Part shown: positions 57,261-64,000 of the stretch, piece after piece
Position numbering within the stretch: position 1 is the first letter of the stretch
Layout of the letters: every line of letters begins with the position of its first letter
Source: Epiperipatus broadwayi
Lineage: Eukaryota > Onychophora > Udeonychophora > Euonychophora > Peripatidae
Direction of reading: 5' to 3'
Assembly: GCA_028023455.1 (NCBI GenBank)
Contig: JAQFVV010006203.1
Coordinates: 9,952,876 to 10,016,875 of the forward strand
DNA length: 64,000 nucleotides
Notes under the pieces: model-generated
What the model saw: the letters and a program-made list of their open reading frames with translations, nothing else
What the model was told of the DNA's origin: nothing
The model's database searches: none
Program-made: the position numbers and the translations under genes

Positions 57261-57479
57261 TAATAAATCTTATTTTTTATCCCATTCCTTACTACTACAA
57301 TCAACAATCCTCTTAGGACAATCATCCCATTTTTGTACAAGCTGATCATAGAGCTCTAAAAAAAAAGGTTTTTAAAAAGCTATAAAAATTCTCCAAAACA
57401 AAGCAACCAATACATCATTGATAAAGGTAAGCCTTTTTAGTATATCTAGTGCATGGAATTGAGTATTAAATCCACCATA

Positions 57480-60400
57480 TCAACAAAAAAATATAAATGC
57501 TGTAAATACAGCCATGCTAGAGCATCGCGACTCTGAAGTTCAACCTATAATTACAAAAAAAAAGGTAATCTAAAATCCCAAATGAAAGACGTCAACCTAC
57601 ATCTAATCAAGTTAATGTTAGAAATGATTATTTAAATTAAATCACTGCTAATATTCCACCTAACCAGTTCATTTTGCCGAATAAGTCAACAAATATTTGC
57701 CTAAGCCCAAATATAGACACCAAAAATACTGAAATTACATCATTATATGTCAGAAAATCTCCCGATTTGTCTGCTCAGAATCCGACTCGAATAATGAGCC
57801 TAACAAGACCAGCTCGGATCTAAATCAAAAATTAACACATAAGCAACATAAGTCAAACAATAACTCCACTAATATTACCATCAAAAATCATAAATTCTAC
57901 TATCCATATGATGAAAACTCAATTAATATAGTTACAGAAGATAGATAAGCCTAGAGCCCTGAGTATAACATACAACATCGGAACAATTAATTATGTTTTA
58001 TCAGAACAAGCTTCCAATTGGAGTTTGAAAGATGGAAGAACTGAACATCTAAGTCCAAACATACATAAAAAAAATTAATAAATGTACCACAATCGATGCT
58101 AATTTATCTAATAATAAAAATAAAAAGAATCATACAAGCATTAGCAAAAAGCATAATTACAGTATAAATGATGGTACAACTTCATTGGGCACAGAAGGCT
58201 TGAACACCAAAGAACCTCTAAATCAAAATTACGACCTGCAAAAAAGATATCAAAACATGGATACATTTATAAACAAACACTCATTATCAAATTCACAAAC
58301 AGAATCAATAAATGAAACTGATGAATCAGAATTGTGGAGACTCAGTCAAAGCACTGAAGGTCTACCAGATACTGTCATTCAAAAGCATACTTACATACAA
58401 GGTGAAAATTACTCAAATAATACTATTATTGATGCAAAAAATGAACAAACATCTACCAATAACACCTTTAATTACCTGAAAGCCTCAAATAAAAGATCAG
58501 ATACTTACAATAAAGAAGATTAACAAAATAAATGCATCAGATAGCCTTTACAGGGATGAGCCTTATAGCAATGATGACCAATCATCTAAAGAAGACCCTA
58601 TAAATGAAAAAATATTTCTTAAATTAAACAGAAGACTTAATAAAAAGCAATCTAAAATAAAATCCAATCATAGATCAATGCAAAGAGAAACTATTTCTGG
58701 ACACAAAGCAAATAAAAACAATCACTCAGCATCTTCACAGTTTAGTGATAGCATGACTCGAATACATGAAAACTCCTAAACAAATTCTGACCTAGAAATA
58801 AGCTATCCAACACCACAAACTGCCTTAAACAATAATACAGACCTTTCTATATCTTTTACAGTAAAAATAATTTCCATCAAAATAAATAGTGAAAAACTCC
58901 CCGTAACATCAGCAGCAAATGTAAACAACAGTTCCCCTAAAAAACCCAACCTATCACTAGAGGCACGAACTAGAAACTCTGTAGAAACAGCTAAAGTTGG
59001 CATAGATAATAGAAAATTTAACTATGAAACAGATTACAAAGCCAATTTCCCATTAATAAAAAAAAAACACACCAAACAACCCACAATGAACTACTATTAC
59101 AACTGATAAACAATGATATGCCAGTATTGCCAAAAATCATATAATACCACAAACCAATGCAAATGGGAAAATTATTGCAATTAATATAGTGTTAACTTCT
59201 AAGCAGTCTTTAGATGCAGAAAACCAAAATAGCAACTGACCAAACATGATGATCACTGACTTGATAGAACAGTCAACAGATCATACAAATATACAATATA
59301 ATTCTAGTCAACCTGATGACAGTTTTGACACACAAAACTTGAGTGATGATCAATACAGAAATTTAACTTATAGATTCAACCAAACTATTCCTAATAGTTT
59401 ACTCAAATTGCTAGCTAATTATACCAATGACAAAAGTCTAATACTAGCTGTAACTGATCACAACTGCTCCCTTATAAAATTTCCCATCAAAGGCCTTTGT
59501 AACATGGTCAAGCAGACAAACATTGGTGATAGCATTTACAGAATTTCAACCCACCCCAATGATAGGTATATTGCAATAGAGTTCACCAGTTGGGCAAACA
59601 GAAATATTTTCATTCTAAAATACATACAAAATAATAGACAACCAGTTCATATGTTATGTCAATATGAATCGGACTACTGCCTTATCTGGCAAAAATAAAA
59701 AACTGTATAATGGGTTTTGAAGAAACCCATCTCCAAGAAATCTTATTAGCCTTTGGTAAAATCACCAGATTTAAATACACTGCTGGAGGAGAGAGCTGGT
59801 ATGCAAATTCTTTCAAACACAGCCTCCTTTGAATTACAGCTAAAACAAGGTAGCAACTCTGGTGATATAACTAATGTGGTTAAAAACAAAGGAACACCAA
59901 TGATATTATAATTTATTGGAATAAGATCTCAGTGCTTCTACCGTGGCTAATGCAGCCACCTCATCAAGGACTGTATATCAAGGATTTGCACCCTATATGG
60001 CAACAAAAAGAACCACTTACATAAATCTAGTCAACAATATACCTACCAAATCATACACACAGAAGGTCAGAGCAGCCAAACACCAATGCTCACATCTACA
60101 ACCCAAAAAATGAAAGAACGAAATTATCAATACAGAGTAAATCCACCAATGCTCACATCTACAACCCAAAAAATGAGAGAACGAAATTATCAATACAGAG
60201 TAAATCCAAAAATAACAAAGAAAATTTCTCCTAGAACAACCTCAAACATCTTCCACCTCAAAGCCATAAAATAACAATGCATATTTCAACTTAAATAATG
60301 AAACACAACCAAACCAATACCACAGATGGCACAAACAGAATTGTCAAAACCCAACTCAACCAACTAACTCAAATGAAGCTCAAGCTGAAATAAACAATGG

Positions 60401-60995
60401 CTTAGCACTAAACATACCACAAAGAAAAACTTTAGAAATAAAAACTAAGATTTTTCAAATTCAAGTACAAAATCACCCTAACTCCACCCAAAGATACAGT
60501 CAAAAGGAAAAAGAAGATCTGAATGCCAAACAAATCCAGAGAATAAAACTAAATCAAAAAACAAACAGCATAATACAAGCAAATGAACCCTTATATACAG
60601 ATGAGGAGCTAGAAATGGAAATGGACTACTCAATACCAATGTTAGTGAACAAAAAATGGAAATCATCAGGACTACCAAAAGATATCTCAGAAGATGATGA
60701 CAAAACAAAATACTTGCCTAGCAAATCACAAATTTCAGACTCATATAAGCACATCAATACCTTCAACAAAGTTAAAGCAGTGGAAAAAAGTGTTTCGAAG
60801 AAGTCAGCAGTATAACACACTTTAGCTCCAGATAACATCAAAGAAGCTGTGGCTTCTGAAGTAATACAATTCATTCCCCCTACCTACAGTGACCATGGCT
60901 CACAAGAGACACTTCCCACATTTATAAGTAAATCTAATAACTTGAGCCAAAACCAGCCTGCAATAGATAATTGTGGCATTTTGCACAATCACCAT
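57480..60995 (+). pseudogene. LINE ORF1 (gag-like) with RRM-like region and zinc knuckle, broken
   Basis: Long plus-strand frames are separated by a few stops and shifts: 58185-58523, 59246-59698 (150 codons), 60086-60274 and 60615-60815. The sequence is rich in Asn, Ser, Lys and Gln. At about 59707-59790 it reads GFEETHLQEILLAFGKITRF, RRM-like. At about 59935-59985 it reads CFYRG, a stop, then CSHLIKDC, a decayed CCHC zinc knuckle in the expected CFYCG-x-x-HxxKDC form. A 63 bp in-frame duplication (60083-60145 and 60146-60208) repeats a 21-residue segment starting PMLTSTTQKM. This is the nucleic-acid-binding protein of a Jockey/I-type LINE. It is composition-distinct (A- and C-rich plus strand) from the intron around it. 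Confidence 0.65.
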
Positions 60996-61014
60996 CATGA
61001 AATGTAAACTAGCT

Positions 61015-63990
61015 GGTATTTAATGTTAGGGGTCTCAACTCCTTTTTAAGAATTCATGCTATCAGACATTGGTTTCAGTCATACTCTCCTCGCATCCTAT
61101 TCCTAGGTGAGACTAAGTTCCACTCAAACTCCAGCAATAAAATTTTGGAGGAGCTTGGAGAGTTAGGATACACAAAACTATCTACTAATACAGCTCTGGA
61201 GAAGTTGGCATTGTTATAAACAGCAAACAGCTTCCAAATAAATTTAGCACCATATACAATGATAACAATATTATAGTCATCAATTTAACCTACGGAAATT
61301 CAACGTTATTTGCAATTTATATTTAGACACCCAACAATTCTGCTACATATATCAGAATAATAAATACAATTAACATGATTACAGCAAATAACAATTTGTC
61401 ATCCATCCTCTTAGGTGACTTCAACACCATGTACTCCATAATCGTTTCAAAGTACATACACCTCCTTAATAAAGGATTCATCAGCAGAGAAGGCTTCTTC
61501 ACTTCCAGAGCATTCTCTTTTTATACCAGAAGATGCCAATCTCTGATTGACTTCCTATTCTATACATCTGAGATACATTACAGCTTGGAGGCCACATTAC
61601 AAAATGTGGCTTTCACAGATTATCTTGCATTAGTGATACAGTTGAAGGTAGACAATGGATTGAATCTTTGTCAAAAATCTATAAGAATGATTACTAAAGC
61701 CACAATAATGGAAGCAGTACCTTCAGATGAATACATCCTTTTTAACAAGATTGACATACTACTGCAGCCTCCTGAAATAGTTTGTTTTGCATTTGTTGAA
61801 ATTGTGCAAACTATTATTCAACAGTTTGTACAAAAAATTCAAAGACCTATAATTTACATGAAAGTGTTGGACAACCTGAATAAAAGACTCAATCAATATT
61901 CAAATAATTCTGATGAAATTGAAAACATTCTCAACTTAAAGTCTCAGTACAAATCCAAGCAGAAGGCTCTGGCAGAGTATATCACTATTAAAAGAGCAAA
62001 AATCTATCTATCAGATCAACATTGCTGAACCAGGAGCTACCTAAGATGGGCACTGGTAGCTAAAAAGAAGCAGTGCACTCCCTCCTACTTGAACCATAAT
62101 GGAGTTAAAATCACAGGTTATCACATGCTTGAGATGATTAGACTGCACTTCAAAAGCATTCTACAATCATGCCCAACTCTACAAGATGGTGTGATAGACA
62201 TTTGTAGCACCACAGCAAAACATGGGATCATAGAAGATAACATAAAACAAAAACTGTCATCATTATCAGATCACATGCATCCTGGGTTGCACATGATTCC
62301 TAAATTTCTTCTAGCCCACTTTAGTAATTTCTCAGTCTCCATAATTATGGGTATGATCAACCTTTTGGCAGAGAGTAGAAGACAAATCAAAAACCTGTAC
62401 CCAATTGCACTAGTCCTGTTCATGAAGAAGAACTGAGAGCATATGCAAATTGCAAACAACCATACTATCTCTATGCTCCCTCCTTATCAAGATAATAGAG
62501 GGGGTTATAAAGGATAAAATCCAGTCAATTATTTTCCAACACTTAGCATTGTACCAATATGTGAAAAAGGGATCATCAGCTCTGATGGCTATGAGTGAGA
62601 CTAAGATACTACTTGACCATATTAGGTCCCATAGGTAGTCTAAACCTATAGCTGTACAACTAGATATCTCAGATGCATTTGATTCAGTCAACATACAAAT
62701 ATTGCTAAGAACTCTCATAGAACTTGATATACCATCCAAAACAGTGCAAATACTAGAAATTCTCCTACTCAGCAGGAAATCCACATCTCATTGAATGGGA
62801 CTATGACCAATGTATTTAACCCCACCTCATGTAGGATCCCCTCTCAGTACCCTTCTTTTTAATCCGCTCATTAAAAATATAGAGGATCTACTACCTGATG
62901 TATAGGTACCTGGACTGAATAGATGCATTAATACAACAGAATACATGACTGATGTCCTAGTCACACTTTCATTCAAAAAATACCTCTCCCAGCTATACCA
63001 AATTATAAACACCTCTAATGCTTCAGGACTAAAAATAAACACTGGGAAATCATCGACCTGATTTATATTGACCAGGAAAAGTATAACATCAAACTTTCAT
63101 GCTGACCCTCAGAAATTTCTGGACTTCCCAATATATAAATTCCAGACAGCAATGTCAAAACAACTCCAGGACATGATCATCCAATCTACAGAGAAAATAA
63201 CTAAAACTTTGGCAGGAGTCCACCTATCCCTGCAGTCAAAAGTAGCTCTGCTAAACATGAAGGTCATGTCCAGGATATTCTACTACCTACCTATTATATC
63301 TACTCCAAAGTCATTTATAAGGAAAATAAATAGACTGTGCCAGGCTTTTCTAGAAGAACAATTTACTAGCTATAAGCATAAACAGAATCCAGCAGCATCA
63401 CAGATTTAACGGTATGTCCCTGCATGCTATACAAGCTATACTACTTCAAAAAACACATACCCTCCTTCACAATCTAGCAATCAAATATGGATATAATTGG
63501 ATAATAGAATCAATACAGAGCCCACTGATACACCACCCCCAATGAAAAAAAGATGGCTATACACAATAGCCCAAAACATCAAACAGCATGTCAACATAAC
63601 AGTAGACATCATTGCCAACAAAATTAATATCTAGGGTGCTCAATAATTAATGAACCCGGATACAATTATCCAAAACACAAAATTGAGCATAAACAATTAC
63701 AAAACCACATTGTTTGAATACTGGGCTCTAGAATCTAAATACTTAGACTTTATAATAAAGATAAACCTAGATGCTATGGCAACTTTATGGTTCCTTAACT
63801 ACAAATGGCAAATCAGCAATCGACCCTCTATGTCCCAACTGCCAAAGGGAGGATGAAACATACTCTCATATCATCACTATATGTAACAGCCAGGGGAGAA
63901 TAACCATATTTATCAGAATATAAAAGTATATTACTACCTGATTACATCACTCAAAAATTGCATAAAAAGACAATTCCCATTAATAAGACT
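61015..63990 (+). pseudogene. LINE ORF2: AP endonuclease, reverse transcriptase, CCHC (broken)
   Basis: The ORF starts FNVRGLNSFLRIHAIRHW and LFLGETKFHS (endonuclease N-terminus) at about 61017-61130. SILLGDFNTMYS at about 61396 is the conserved GDFN block. The 217-codon frame 61375-62028 spans the rest of the endonuclease and linker. The reverse transcriptase follows with HPGLHMIPKFLLAHFSNFS, NLYPIALV, VIKDKIQSIIFQHLALYQ, and QLDISDAFDSVNI at about 62655-62695, which includes the first catalytic Asp. A worn SPLSTLLFNPLI block is at 62840-62872 and EYMTDVLV, a decayed YADD box, at about 62940. The C-terminal CPNCQREDETYSHIITIC knuckle is at 63826-63879. Numerous stops and shifts make it inactive. 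The end is cut by the window. Confidence 0.8.
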
Positions 63991-64000
63991 ATCGATATTC

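Noticed and set aside
58185-59698. Two long plus-strand frames as host genes
   Set aside because: They line up with the downstream zinc knuckle and ORF2 of a LINE, so they are ORF1 pieces.
55459-64000. A sixth exon (TM5 of the transporter)
   Set aside because: I looked for an acceptor followed by an FWAIG-like reading after 55458 and found none that I can support; the sequence is repeats and LINE.

Overview
This 64 kb window is AT-rich, intron-dominated animal DNA, probably from a lophotrochozoan invertebrate. A cephalopod such as an octopus is the best guess; that is inference, resting on very long AT-rich introns, large TA/ATT/GATA microsatellites, and a mix of RTE-like and CR1/Jockey-like LINEs, Penelope-like fragments, mariner remnants, tRNA-derived SINEs and many foldback elements. 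There are no bacterial features and no CRISPR. None of the long intact reading frames is a convincing stand-alone gene. Most are microsatellite translations or remnants of mobile elements.

The only host gene I can support is a split plus-strand gene for a major facilitator superfamily transporter of the SVOP (synaptic vesicle 2-related) type. Five internal exons lie at 15283-15383, 24275-24373, 31592-31663, 38900-39024 and 55395-55458. They join in frame to about 153 residues, covering the pre-TM1 motif, TM1, the MFS motif between TM2 and TM3, the following membrane segments and the EFLP-KARAK-like loop. The introns are about 8.9, 7.2, 7.2 and 16.4 kb. The first exon(s) and everything after the fifth exon are not visible here.

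Region by region: 1-15 kb is upstream or in a 5' intron. It holds two copies of a terminal-inverted-repeat element, a minus-strand CR1/Jockey-like LINE relic (5.2-8.6 kb), a plus-strand RTE-like relic (12-13.4 kb) and a SINE with an 18 bp target-site duplication. The 15-24 kb intron holds scrambled Penelope-like fragments, hairpins and a mariner relic. The 24-31 kb intron holds large ATT and GATA arrays, a second tRNA SINE, and a segmental duplication that carried the start of the third exon into the intron. The 31-39 kb intron holds TA arrays and another Penelope-like fragment. The 39-55 kb intron holds a hairpin with a duplicated arm, a 4.7 kb structure made of two 1.8 kb LTR-like direct repeats around a 108 bp minisatellite, an inverted Penelope-like relic, and a second RTE-like relic with a SINE nested inside it. 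From 56.8 kb to the end, a minus-strand LINE tail is followed by a long plus-strand LINE (ORF1 with a zinc knuckle; ORF2 with endonuclease, reverse transcriptase and a C-terminal CCHC), broken by many stops.

I could not run searches. All family assignments come from reading motifs in the conceptual translations.
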